From contig CM034543.1 in the NCBI GenBank assembly GCA_020002185.1, forward strand, positions 26,656,907 to 26,720,906: a DNA stretch of 64,000 bases, in the 5' to 3' direction. A model generated the notes under the pieces. The model did no database searches, was not told the DNA's origin, and saw nothing but the letters and a program-made list of their open reading frames with translations. The position numbers were made by a program, and so were the translations under genes. Below, piece after piece: positions 48,108 through 58,969 of this stretch. This DNA comes from Paraescarpia echinospica (lineage: Eukaryota > Annelida > Polychaeta > Sabellida > Siboglinidae). Numbering within the stretch: the stretch's first letter is position 1; each line of letters starts with the position of its first letter.

Positions 48108-49815
48108 ATGGTTTCTTCGCTGCTGCTAACGTTTCAATCGGCTACTCTCGAAGAAGTAACGACACTCATCACAAGTGGCAAGACAAAGTCGTCCAAGCTT
48201 GATCCACTGCCCTCTGTTATTCTGAAGGCGAATACATCCATCTTGGCGCCGATTCTCGTGAAATTGATCAACCTGTCCTACGAGTCTTCCACTGTTCCCG
48301 CCCGGCTGAAGCACGCAGTCATCACGCCTCTTCTTAAACGTTCCGGTTTTCCCGCCGACGACTACGCCAGCTACCGACCTATCTCGAACCTTCAGTACGC
48401 ATCCAAGTTACTTGAACGCCACGTCTCTGCCCAACTGCGTTTGCATATGCAACACAACGGCATCGGAGATCTTTTTCAGAGCGCCTACCGCCCGTCACAC
48501 AGCTTTGAGACAGCAATTTTGTGTATCCAAGACGACGTGTTAAGATCACTGGATGCTCGTAAGCATGTAGTACTTGTTCTACTTGACCTCAGCGCTGCGT
48601 TCGACACGATCGACCATGACATTTTTGTCGCTGCACTAGACCGAATCGGCGTGCGAGCAACGCACTTTGCTGGCTCGCCTCTTATCTAGCCGACCGAACA
48701 CAGTGCGTCAGCGTTGACGGTCATCTTTTTTGCGACAGCCCAACTCTATGTCGATTTTCCGCGAAACGATTCTGCGTCTGCTGCCGACCGGATATCCCGT
48801 TGTGTGACTGACGTGAAAGCATGGCTAACGTCGCGCTACCTGCTTTTGAACGAGGCGAAGACAGAGGCGATACTGTTTGCAGCATCAAACAACCGTGTTC
48901 CACAGCCACCGCCTCTTCCTATCGACGTCTGCGGTTACAACGTCAGCACTTCCGCCAACATACGTGACCTTGGAGAACAGCTCGACTCCACGATGTCGAT
49001 CGCCGCACACATTAGCCGTACCTGTCGGGCTGCCTACGACCAACTACATGGTATAGCGCGAATATGATCATCTCTCCCGCTTTCAGCGTACAAGTCGCTT
49101 GTACACGCGCTAGACACGTCGCGACTTGACTTCGGAAACGCGGCCCTGTACGGCACTACTGGAACCTTGTTGCACCGACTAGAGATGGTCCAGCGATCAG
49201 CTGCGCGTGTCGTCCTCTGCTTACGTCGGCGTGACCAACACAGCATGACGGCGGCACTACGAGAGCTGCAGTGGCTACCTGTGGCGCAGCGAATTCAATT
49301 TAAATTGTTGACCTTGATGCACGGCGCTGTGTATGAAAACACTTCACAGTACCTTGCCGACCGTATATGTGCATATGTTCCCTGTCGTACTCTTCGCTCG
49401 GCCGACCAGTTTCTCATGGTTGTTCCTAGAGTTAACCTGGAACGGTACAGCCGACGCGCATTTTCATGTGCAGGTCCCACTCTCTGGAAGTCTCTTCCAT
49501 TAGAGCTAAGAAGCCAACGTGACTCTGGACGTTTTAGGAGAGACCTGAAAACATTTATCTTTAATCAGGCTTTTTCGTAATTTATTGTATTTTAAAATAC
49601 ATACATATACATCTTAATGTTATATATGACCCACATAATAATTGAAATGTGTAGTTGTGTTAGCATATGTAACCCATGTATTGTAATATTATAACGACAA
49701 CGTAATGTATTCTTACATCATGTTTTAGTTTGTAAACACCCCTGAATCTGCTTTGTAGAGATATGTGGTGTATAAATAAATTTGATAAATAAACTTGATT
49801 TGATTTGATTTGGTT
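48108..49815 (+). mobile_element. L2/CR1-like LINE, RT to 3' end, with internal deletion
   Basis: Plus frames: TSGKTKSSKLDPLPSVILKA, LKHAVITPLLKRSGFPADDY, ASYRPISNLQYASKLLERH, FQSAYRPSHSFETAILCIQD, VLVLLDLSAAFDTIDHDIF, then ASYLADRTQCVSVDGHLF. It jumps directly to FFATAQLYVDFPRNDSASAA, so about 40 residues before the YADD box are gone and the box itself reads FATA. It continues DVKAWLTSRYLLLNEAKTEA, SRLDFGNAALYGTTG, QRSAARVVLCLRRRDQHSM, RAFSCAGPTLWKSLPLELRS. The 3' end is TATAAATAAATTTGATAAAT followed by (TTGAT)n. It is a 5'-truncated, dead copy. Confidence 0.93.
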
Positions 49816-49878
49816 TACACAATTCTATGAATAATATTGTAGTCAACAAACATTTGAAAAAAATACATATAATTATGT

Positions 49879-49935
49879 TCTGTTCTGTTCTGTTCTGTTC
49901 TGTTCTGTGCTGTGCTGTTCTGTTCTGTTCTGTTC
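49879..49935 (+). repeat. (GTTCT)n microsatellite
   Basis: About 11 units of GTTCT with two GTGCT variants. Confidence 0.97.
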
Positions 49936-51075
49936 ATATATTATCATGATGCATAGCTGGTATGCAACATCGTGGTGTGGGTCTTTTGATAACTACACTG
50001 ACATCGTGTTTATCTTTGATTTCATTACGTAAATCATCACATTAAAATGTGACATGACAAATGATGGATTATATTTTGGTTTATACTTTATAGCCTAGGG
50101 CTACAATCCCAACCAGGTGTATTTAGTATGTTAAGATGTGTAAACAAAGTAATACATTTACGAACCTAATTTGATAGATATTGCCATTTCCGAGTAAATT
50201 GGTGTGACTAATTACACAGAGATTGTATATTTCACAAGTGTACTACGGACTATGAACACACACAAATAACAGTCGGACATAAGCAATGTCTGCTCCCGAA
50301 GTTGTCCGAGGCGAAATGTCTTATCATCTGTGGATGACAACATCGCAGCAGCCCAACCGAATTATTTAGTGTTTTCAAAAATCGAGCCGCCTTGTCGTCG
50401 GAAGTGACTGAAATATCTGTCACTCAATGACAGCGACAGTGAACTCACTGAATGGTCGCCTTGCACAATTCTGTCACGTGCGCGTATCATATTAATAATG
50501 CTACTACAGCATGATACAGTCATACGTATGGACGTTGTATCTGACGTTGAAAATAATCCGTGTGATTCTGCGTAATGTCATGAATGTATTGTCCGTTCCC
50601 AATAACACTTTCGACGTTCGGTCCATGAATCTGAAATTGTCGTTTGTCACCGGCGACGACGACAGTCTCAGAATGTTCCTTTTTACATCGTCGTTGTCAT
50701 CATCGTACATGTCATAAACTTTCCTGAGTGACGTCTGTTGCCAATGGTTCATCGCTGTATGCGGCAACAGTCCTACAAGTCCTCACATTTGCAACACAAC
50801 TCTCCAAATCCGAATCACAAGAATCTTACGCCGTGTCGTCCATGTTTCCAGTGGTGAGACAGATTTGGGCTGTGGCACATATTATGTTACAATACTTTTC
50901 CAAGCAGCAATCAAGTACATTATTTCATTCGGGATTTCATTCGGAAATCGGTCAGATAGGCTGATTTTTACACATTAAACTGAGTGTATATATTACCTAA
51001 TCACCCTGTCAGGCATTTCACCTGTCTAAATAACATCATGTTAGTATATAATTTACGTGGTTAAAATATAACCTT
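49936..51075. other. No gene seen
   Basis: No recognisable elements. Short open frames on both strands at 50500-50970 lack motifs. Confidence 0.55.
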
Positions 51076-51079
51076 TAAG

Positions 51080-51490
51080 AGTATCTCTAAAAGAGTATCT
51101 CTAAAAGTAGCTTTCGCCGGCCCCGGACACATAGACCTTCCGCTAGTTCGCCGAATAAGGTCTTTTTCATGAGGCGCTCATCAGTCATGCGAACCAGATG
51201 TGTGAATGCTCGGCAGACTGGGTTTTTCAGAGACCTTTGTTTCTGGGACTCGATTCTGCCAGCGGAGTTTCAGCAAGCGGCGGAGAGTAGTCATGTGGAA
51301 GTGGTCGAGTTGGCGGACATGCCTCTGGTAGACAGTGCAAATTCCGCAGGCGTAGGGTACTCAGGTAGCACAACTATAGCACGGCGCACTTTCAACTTGG
51401 TTATAAGGCTGATTCCTCTTCGTTCCCACACTGACGCTTCCAAACGAAACACTTGCTTTTGCAATGCGGCAATGGATATCGTCATCAATA
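51080..51490 (-). mobile_element. Non-LTR retrotransposon fragment (RT C-terminal region)
   Basis: The minus frame reads MTISIAALQKQVFRLEASVW then ERRGISLITKLKVRRAIVV. After frameshifts come HLVRMTDERLMKKTLFGELA-like pieces near 51190-51130. The patterns I-x-x-R-I-x-KA...LK-x-x-VYRA-x-V and GH-x-x-RM-x-D-x-R-x-P are typical of LINE C-termini. It abuts another LINE fragment at about 51490. Confidence 0.7.
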
Positions 51491-52545
51491 ATAATAATAC
51501 TAACAAACTTCTATAGCGCCTAAATCCGCAGGAATGTGAGATCAGAGGCGCAACATATAAGAATCATTGGGCAAAATCGTTAACAGGGACAAGCAAGAGT
51601 CGTCATTAGAGCAAGGGACCGCCGAAGGTTAGGGTGGGAATGCAATTTTAAATAAATCAGTCTTTCGTTTGTTTAAGAAATATATTTATATTCTCAGATG
51701 ATTTTTAAGCGATAGGGAGTTGATTCCAGATTTTGGGTGCAGCTACAGAAAGATATGTCGCGTAGAAAGGATACAATATGTGATAGTTGCTAACTTGAAT
51801 TGTATTCAATATGTAACTGGAAGCCAATGCAACTGTCTAAGTAGGGGCAGAGATGGTGAGAAACGATGTGATTTTAGTACTACACGTGCTAAACAATTTT
51901 GTACCCGTTGGAATTTAGCTAAGTCCTTTTTAGCAATATCGTTTAGGAGTGAGTTACAGTAGTCAAGGCGACTGCTAATTACATTTACTGATATTATTTT
52001 AGCAGTAGATAAAGAAAAATGACGCCGAATTCGGCGGAAATCACGTATATGGTAGAAACAGGATTTACATACTTGAGAAATGTTCTGGTTAAAGCTGAAA
52101 TCACTGTCAAAGATAACACCTAGGTTACGAACAGTATATGATGGTGATGTATCATTACCAAGCAATTTAACAGGACAGTAGTTAACAACCTTGTTTCGTT
52201 GTTGTTTTGTGCCAATCATAATTAGATCAGTTTTATCTGGATTTAGCATCAATATACCTGCTTCCATCCACAGTAAGATGTCAGTGAGACAGTCATTTAA
52301 AGTTGATAGAGATGTCTGTGCATCAGTTGGTGAAAGTGATATATACACCTGTGTGTCGTCAATGTGGGCAATTCTGGAGAGGTTGCTACTTAAGGAACTG
52401 AACGTGTCCACCACTTCCGGTTCCAGTCCTTTTATGGTGATTTCTGGTTCCACGTACTGCTTGCCGGAAGCTGGCTGATGCATAACTTTCTTCGTGCTAA
52501 CAGTAATGCCGAAGTTGTCACAGTCATTGGAGAATCTTTCCATGT
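51491..52545 (-). mobile_element. CR1/L2-like LINE, 3' half
   Basis: The minus frame 52430-51806 reads SRIAHIDDTQVYISLSPTDA, LTDILLWMEAGILMLNPDKT, DLIMIGTKQQRNKVVNYCPV, VRNLGVIFDSDFSFNQNISQ, VCKSCFYHIRDFRRIRRHFS, SSRLDYCNSLLNDIAKKDL, KFQRVQNCLARVVLKSHRFS, LLRQLHWLPV. The YADDTQ box is read as HIDDTQ. The 3' tail is GGCGCTATAGAAGTTTG then (TTA)n at about 51520-51490 (minus). Confidence 0.92.
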
Positions 52546-53161
52546 TACTCTGAATTAGTAACTAAACTGTCTATGTTTAAACACATAACATTTCATAGTA
52601 CAATACAACTTCACTAAGTGGATTTATTTGCCTTTGAGACCAGTAAGTCTTGTAACATAACGCACACTGGAAATTGTCAGTTGTAAGAACATTAATATTA
52701 TACTTAACTCAACACGTCGTGCGTTCACATCGGTGATTATTTACTAGTGTATTTCTCTGGTGGTGCAGTTCCAACCATATTGAAAATTCAGTTAACATAT
52801 TAATAATATACATAGGAGCGTCTCACAATGTTTTACCTTGTTAATTTCACAGAAATTGCACATCGAATGCGGCACATTTATTCGTAGCTATATAACAACA
52901 AAAATTATATACTAATACTAAGTGTCTAACGAAACGTTGATAATCAGTTATAATGCAAGATGCTAGGTCTTCACGGGCAAGTACTATTTTCACAGAATCA
53001 GTAACAGAACAAACGTACACGAAAATCTAGAGTAACAAAATACAAATGCTGCCCTCTATGAGGCGTCTGCTCAATGTGTCCGTCAGCGAATATCAAAATG
53101 TTCAACTCGTCTTGAACGACGATATAAAGCATGAACTGGTTCTCGCCGCGCACGCCCCTCC
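52546..53161. other. Downstream of the CH-domain gene; probable 3' UTR in the upper part
   Basis: No coding sequence recognised. The candidate poly(A) signal at 52877-52882 lies here. Confidence 0.45.
52877..52882 (-). promoter_or_regulatory. Candidate polyadenylation signal for the CH-domain gene
   Basis: AATAAA on the minus strand, about 280 nt after the TAA of exon 5. It is the first such hexamer I noticed downstream. No transcript evidence is available. Confidence 0.35.
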
Positions 53162-53224
53162 TTAGTAGCAGTTCTTTGGTGGTTCCGGCGGGTTGTAGCG
53201 CGGAGTGAATCCTTTGTCGTTTGC
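53162..53224 (-). CDS. Transgelin/myophilin-like CH-domain protein, exon 5 (C-terminal tail and stop)
   Basis: On the minus strand an acceptor TTGTTTTAG precedes 20 codons and TAA (53164-53162). It encodes ANDKGFTPRYNPPEPPKNCY. The tail follows directly after the CH domain, in phase 0 with exon 4. It is Pro-rich and lacks the Gly-rich calponin repeat (CLIK, GLQ-x-G pattern) found in calponin and vertebrate transgelin. The product therefore resembles the short CH-only proteins. A candidate AATAAA lies about 280 nt downstream. Confidence 0.85.
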   Translation of the reverse strand, partial: ANDKGFTPRYNPPEPPKNCY

Positions 53225-53354
53225 CTAAAACAAATAACTACCGTGTCATTTTATGCAATGCTGTGTTTAGGATCTCGGACAGAGGAGGGGGCAAAGGGAC
53301 GGGAAAAGCGGACTTACCGATTAGATTGCCATGGTAAAATGTCATATCATAACA

Positions 53355-53386
53355 GTTTATATATATATATATTATATATATATATA

Positions 53387-53424
<38 letters not shown>
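53355..53424 (+). repeat. (AT)n/(TG)n microsatellite
   Basis: AT repeats on both sides of a short TG run, in intron 4 of the CH-domain gene. Confidence 0.95.
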
Positions 53425-53509
53425 GAAACCAATGCGTGGGTACCATTGATGGATTTAGAAACATATGTAAAAATTATCATTATGCGTAACGTCTGTCAGG
53501 TGTTGCCTT

Positions 53510-53560
53510 ACTAACTCAAATCAAATATAATCAAGTCAAATCGTATTTTTGTCCAACCTC
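53510..53560 (-). mobile_element. LINE 3'-tail remnant
   Basis: On the minus strand it contains GATTTGACTTGATTATATTT GATTTGAG, resembling the (TTGAT)n end of the LINE at 49790-49815. Confidence 0.4.
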
Positions 53561-54595
53561 ATACGACAACAATACAACACTATGGTATAAATATTATAAT
53601 CAATTAAATTAGTCATTTATATAAATACATACATTTATATATGTTTCTGTGTTAAAGTGTATATATCATATTAATGGTTAGTTGGAAACGGGGAAAGTTG
53701 AAGTGTAATCTTATGTTTACTCCCCCTTGGTACGTTGTAAAGTTAAATATTTCATCCAGTACATTTAGTTGTGCTCTCCCTTAACATACCTTATTAACAT
53801 TGTTGCCATTATATTACGTGCATTGCATTTATATTAGGCCAGCATGACATCTGTCAGATCAATATATCCCGCCTACAGTTCTCGCTTAAAACCGCAGTCT
53901 TGTGTTTTGTAGCTAAGAAAAACATCGTTATGTCAGACAATTCACAGTTGCTTCTTATCAGCCATGTTGCTAGGCAACATATCAAGTGATACGTCAAGTA
54001 TTACTTCATAACCGCACGCATGTGTCATGACGATTGTTTATGTACTGACGAAGTAACGGCGGTATTTTGGTAAGGTCAGGAGAGGAGTTAATCAACGGAA
54101 TAACGGCTAAACATAGACATCCCGACGTTGGGCAAGTCCGCCTACGCTTGAGTTGGTCTATTAGTAGTCACATTTGGATATTTTCATGTAACGGTTTTGC
54201 ACAAATACAGGCGCGATAATTACGCATATCGTATAACAGAAACGTACTCTCTAGCCTCATAAATGCACTCTCAGATTGTTTAGATTGTCCAAGGGGAAGG
54301 ACTAGCCCCGCTCTCCACTATATATGTTAATGCATATGCGCATTAATTGTGGTAGGATTATCTTCATGATTTGTTCATGGGTTACACTTCGTAAGAATAG
54401 TTTAGTATTATACCAGTCTAATAAGTTAGTATTACAAAATGTCATGCGTGTAAAGCGAGAGCAATATTGGTCGAGGGATTTACAAATACAATGTAATATA
54501 TTATTATTGCTGTATAATAAGAGACAGCGTAACTCTAACTACCCGAGTCTGTTTATGTAGCTGATGACGCAATAATATAGGTATACTATAATAAA
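53561..54595. other. Intron 4 of the CH-domain gene, no feature seen
   Basis: AT-rich intron sequence without recognisable motifs. Confidence 0.55.
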
Positions 54596-54599
54596 ATAA

Positions 54600-54945
54600 A
54601 AGTTTTATGTAGAAATTGATGGTGAGTCGGCGAACGTGGACTGGACACGTGGAGCGAATGGATTGGAAACGGTTGGCAAAGAAAGCAGATGCCCGCAGAA
54701 TGGAAGGGATAAGGAGATTATGACGACCTAGACTTGGGAACACTGTGCAAAGAGAGAGGAGGGGGTAATGGAACAGGAGTGGAGAATGATATCGTACGAC
54801 ATAGGGGAGTGGTGCAGGTTGGTGGAGACAGCTGTGCAAGGACAGTAAGAAGGACGAACAAGAGGTTAATCTTACTACTAACAAGAAAAGAAAACAGAAA
54901 TCGAGGACTAGTATCGAGGTCAGCATCACACCGGACATAATGGAA
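54600..54945 (+). mobile_element. LINE C-terminal/3' fragment
   Basis: The plus frame near 54630 reads RTWTGHVERMDWKRLAKKAD, the GH-x-x-RM motif of LINE C-termini. It has stop codons downstream and ends near the block AAATCGAGGACTAGTATCGA shared with about 31310. Confidence 0.55.
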
Positions 54946-55131
54946 AGGAAATTATTGTAATCTACATATTTTATAAATCTAATTTAAGTTTGCGCATTTT
55001 AGAAATACTCTAGTATTTTATAGTTTACTTTTGTAATATGTGTGATGTGTGTAAATACGTATTTGGAGACCACCTTTGAGCAGCTTAGGTAAATATACAT
55101 ATTATTGTTATAACGAGACAGCGTCACTCAC

Positions 55132-55354
55132 AACTGTTCCGAGTCTGTTGAGACAGTTGATGACGTTGAGCAGCGGACCGCGGTGTCCCTCGTACAGGTC
55201 GACGCTCTGGAAGAGGTCGGTCTCGGGCAGACCGTACTCGTGGGCCGCGCGGTTGAACGACTCGATGTTCTCCATCGCCACGAACGGCGTCGCCGCGTTC
55301 TTGCTGAACTTGACGGCCGACATACCGACCGCCTGTCGCAGGATGTTGATCAGA
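55132..55354 (-). CDS. Transgelin/myophilin-like CH-domain protein, exon 4 (core of the CH domain)
   Basis: One base completes Arg69, then 74 codons, ending at a GTGAGT donor (plus-strand 55131-55126). It encodes LINILRQAVGMSAVKFSKNA, then ATPFVAMENIESFNRAAHEY, GLPETDLFQSVDLYEGHRG and LLNVINCLNRLGTV. The motifs F-x-AMENI-x-x-F, YG(L/V)-x-x-x-DLFQ-x-VDLYE and the final N-x-L-x-x-LG are hallmark CH3-type sequences of the calponin/transgelin family. The acceptor AG (55356-55355) lies in sequence that is repeated as a degenerate minisatellite further upstream in the intron. Confidence 0.95.
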
Positions 55355-55850
55355 CTAGCGCCGAACAGAACGTGACAGCGATGTAATTACAATGCATCAC
55401 GTTACATTGCATTACGCCACATTGATTAGACTGATGCCAAGCAGAACGTGGCAGCAATATCATTACATTGACCAGATTGGCATCAAGGAAAACGTGACAG
55501 TAATGCCATTATATTACATTGATCTAACTGGTGCAAAGCAGAAAGTGACAATACTGACATCTCATTACGTTGTTCAGACTGGTATCGAAAAGAACGTGAC
55601 AACAATGCTATTACAATGATCAGACTGGTGCCAAATAGAACGTGACAGCATGTCAGTACATTACATTGATTTGAATTGGTGTAAAGCAGAACGTGACAAC
55701 AGTTTAACTACACAACTTTGGTCAGACAGGCGCCAAACAAAACACGAAAGCAATAACGTCACGTCGATCAGACTGGTGCGAATCACAATGTGAATTTAAA
55801 ATCATTATATTGACCAGTCTGGTGTCAAACTGAACGCTACAGCAATGCAT
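55340..55850. repeat. Degenerate ~60-bp minisatellite beginning at a splice acceptor
   Basis: The unit GATCAGACT(G/A)G(T/C)GCCAA-x-AGAACGTGACAGCAATG recurs about eight times with strong divergence (for example at 55348, 55425, 55475, 55521, 55577, 55617, 55735 and 55770). The first unit overlaps the acceptor and first codons of exon 4 of the CH-domain gene. Confidence 0.85.
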
Positions 55851-55984
55851 TTGCACACGGTCGTCGTAGAACATGCCAAGTCCAGAGTGCATTGAACATG
55901 TCCACACAAATAAAACATCTCACACATCCATGTAAAGGTTGCCCAAAGTGTTAATGTTGTTGTTGTACTAGCAGCAACATCAGC

Positions 55985-56030
55985 AGTAGCAGCAGCAGCA
56001 GCAGCAACAACAACAACAGCAACAGTAATA
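55985..56030 (+). repeat. (AGC)n/(AAC)n trinucleotide repeat
   Basis: About 15 units of CAG/CAA type, in intron 3 of the CH-domain gene, about 85 bp downstream (in gene sense) of exon 3. Confidence 0.93.
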
Positions 56031-56114
56031 ATAATTGAAGTAGGCCCTAGCCGTGAATATAGCAGCAGTGACATTATATTGAGCAACAGCAGTTGTGCAA
56101 TTAATAACACTTAC

Positions 56115-56173
56115 CGACAAAGAGCGACACCATCTTTCAAGTAGAAATGTATTGTCCGCCATTTTGTATCTGG
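56115..56173 (-). CDS. Transgelin/myophilin-like CH-domain protein, exon 3 (short exon with LKDGVALC)
   Basis: A 59-nt exon between the acceptor CTCTTTAACAG and the donor GTAAGT. It encodes PDTKWRTIHFYLKDGVALCR, with the Arg codon completed by exon 4. The motif LKDG-x-x-LC followed by (R/K)LIN across the intron is the most recognisable CH-domain signature, and the phase joins exactly. The exon is short enough that open-frame scans would miss it. Confidence 0.93.
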
Positions 56174-56513
56174 CTGTTAAAGAGACACACATTTTGATTT
56201 AGTATAGTAAAATTATAATTAAGGTAATGTTGCAATAATTCAGAATACTTCAGAATACAATACCATTATGATATATCAGACCCAGAACCATTGGATTGTA
56301 AAACAAGTATTCATATATATAACAATTCCCAATTAAATACATTACCCCGTGTTAATGCATTTAATATAGATAATGGTTATGGCATAAATAATTTATAAGT
56401 TATGAAATATTTGATACAACTATTATTAGCCTATGTTATGAAGAATAGTCCATATGTCAAATACCGCCAAACAGAGATAACATAACGCATTTAATTTATG
56501 CCGGACTACTTAC

Positions 56514-56600
56514 ACACGGTCGGTGCACTGCCGAAAGTATTTGGTTCAGCCATTCCACGATTTGCGATGGTGTGCCAAGACTCTCTTCTCTTTCATAACC
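56514..56600 (-). CDS. Transgelin/myophilin-like CH-domain protein, exon 2 (first CH helix)
   Basis: An 87-nt exon, phase 0 at both ends, between the acceptor TCGCGTAG and the donor GTAAGT. It encodes GYEREESLGTPSQIVEWLNQ then ILSAVHRPC. It matches the family pattern KYD-x-x-x-E-x-x-(hydrophobic)-x-x-WI, where the Trp packs in the first CH helix. It joins in frame to exon 1 (KKMEE) and exon 3 (PDTKW). The normally conserved Lys-Tyr is Gly-Tyr here, because the Lys of the usual KKY is replaced at the exon junction. Confidence 0.9.
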
Positions 56601-58185
56601 CTACGCGACAATAAAGTGTAACATCTTTTAGTATCTTAGATGCATTTTTATCACTGTTACAGAGCAATGTAACGATATGAAGATTAGTTCAACACATAGC
56701 ATTGTTGCAGGTTGGTTAGACAGGTCGAATTAAAACCTGAATTAATATATTATATATCAAACAGAGCTGATAATTGGACAACACATTATTGAATGTCGCT
56801 AACACACTAGTCAACGTCGATAACACGTTCTTCCGCACATCATAACATATCTCTGCAAGTCGATAACACTCCATTGCAGGTAGGTAACACACATTTTTAC
56901 GGCACATTACTGCATGTCGATAATTGCAGATATCTCGACACGAGGAAGAGGCGGTATGAGGGCAACCAGGACCAGGAACAATGAGATTGACGGTCACAAG
57001 GGACTACCATCTAGAACAAAGGGCGGGGACATCACAGTGCACGCTTAGTCTTGCTTAGCCGACTCTCGCGCGATTTCACAAAACGGGAACAGAGTCTAGC
57101 CCCAGTCTGTGCCGGGTACCCTGAGATGGCATCACTACATTTTGCTACAAAGTATGTGTTTACGTGTACAATTATAAATGCAAAAATAAAATACAATGTT
57201 TTAAATGCTATTAAAATGTACCTTAATAATATAAACGATTACGAAAACTCATAGTATTGTAATTATGGAATTTGAATAAGCAACCTAAAACGGCACGGTT
57301 TGTAATTCCGTTTTATTGTATTGTGTAAATGGTGTCATTGTAGTATATTACGAATTAATAGGTGATTCGAACGCTTCGGATAAACTGAACACATTTGTTA
57401 TTATTAATTACTTTGCACGACAGTCAATGTTATTTGTTACCCTAATTATGTTTAACCAATCATCTTCGTAAGAAAAGGAAGACATCTCTTCCTCCAGGCT
57501 CGCGTATGCGCGACATCAGTGGCGCAACATCACGAAGTTGGGATAATTGAGACTACATTGCACGCCATGAGACGGACGATCTTGCGGCCAGAGTGATTGC
57601 GGAAATGGCACAGCATGTAAATAGGATTCCTAATGTTCGATGAGAGTAGAGGCATACCATTTTATTGTTGGCAACAATTATAATAAATATCGTTTATTGC
57701 ATCGGAAGTTCATTATTTCTAAGTGTGCATGGGATAGTAGACGTCAGCAAGGCAACCCGGGTAATCGGGGAACAGAAAGGGAAACCAAGAGAAGACGATA
57801 CTAGGGCTCAGCGACAAACAGGGACAGGGGCAACTGGCACCGGAACTGCGGCGACGCCACACGGATATTGCGATGACGACAAAATGGAAGAACCAGGAAT
57901 GTCACCGCCGACGGTAGGTTTCAAAACCTGAGAAAAATTACCCTGGATTTTACAATGACGGTCTCTGTGTACGGTGAATCGAGTCAACGCATCTCGGTAT
58001 GGCACAGCGTTGACCACCCCAATAACGGAGAGAACCAAGACATAGTCGCCAAGCCGAATCTTCAGCTGCGCAGCGTCGAAATATGAGAAACTAAGATATT
58101 ACACATGGTACGTCAGAGTAGTATCCGATATGATTCGCTGCACAACACATGTGTGTCGCTACTGATTCGGATTTGTCCTCGGGAT
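56601..58185. other. Intron 1 of the CH-domain gene, no gene seen
   Basis: Contains degenerate TAACAC(A/G)-spaced repeats of about 30 bp at 56770-56930. Open frame at 57665-57931 lacks motifs. Confidence 0.5.
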
Positions 58186-58189
58186 AAAA

Positions 58190-58545
58190 GTGAGTGAGTG
58201 AGTGAGTGAGTGAGCGAATGAGTGAGTGAGCGAGCGAGCGAGCGAGTGAGTGAGTGAGTGAGTGAGTGAGTGAGTGAGTGATTCAGTGAGTGAGTGAGTG
58301 AGTGAGTGAGTGAGTGAGTGAGTGAGTGAGTGAGTGAGTGAGTGAGTGAGTGAGTGAGTGAGTGAGTGAGTGAGTGAGTGAGTGAGTGAGTGAGTGAGTG
58401 AGTGAGTGAGTGAGTGAGTGAGCGAGCGAGCGAGTGAGTGAGTGAGTGAGTGAGTGAGTGAGTGAGTGAGTGAGTGAGTGAGTGAGTGAGTGAGTGAGTG
58501 AGTGAGTGAGTGAGTGAGTGAGTGAGTGAGTGAGTGAGTGAGTGA
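58190..58545 (+). repeat. (GAGT)n microsatellite
   Basis: About 88 units, with short GAGC runs at about 58227 and 58423 and single GATTCA/GCGAAT interruptions. The two GAGC-containing stretches suggest an internal duplication. Confidence 0.98.
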
Positions 58546-58764
58546 CAAGTCATGTGTTTGGCTAATTAGTTAATTTTGTATATATGCAATCGTATTCATT
58601 AATATATTGGCCATGCAACCATTTACTTTAAAATTCATGTCAACGGAGACACACAGACACATTATAATTTAGCAACACTAGTCTTGAAACCTAAACTTTT
58701 ATACTACTGTGTTTACATAATACATACACCTTTTAACAAGAGTTAAGAACATTGCGATTCAGAG

Positions 58765-58960
58765 CATAATCCCCAGAGGACAAATACACAAGGAGCCATT
58801 GGCTTATTGAGAGTCCAGTGCGATATACAAGTATCTATATATAATTATATATATATATATATATATAATATATTGATTTTTTTGGTAAACATATTCACAC
58901 TGCTAGCATTTACCCAATCCATGGATAATAAAATATGTTCCATTCATTTGTAATCAATTT
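58765..58960 (-). mobile_element. LINE remnant related to positions 305-470
   Basis: GGCTTATTGAGAGTCCA, AACATATTCACACTGCTAGC and TGTTCCATTCATTTG match the start-of-window fragment (GGCTTATCGAGAGTCCA; AACATATTCACACTACTAGC), with an (AT)n expansion in between. Confidence 0.7.
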
Positions 58961-58969
58961 TCGTATATA

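Noticed and set aside
55376..55384. Extension of CH-domain exon 4 upstream without an intron
   Set aside because: The frame stays open past 55354, but the AG at 55356-55355 joins exactly to exon 3 (LCR|LIN), and the upstream codons do not match the family.
58113..58553. Ser-Leu-Thr-His repeat proteins on the minus strand
   Set aside because: Translation of (GAGT)n only.
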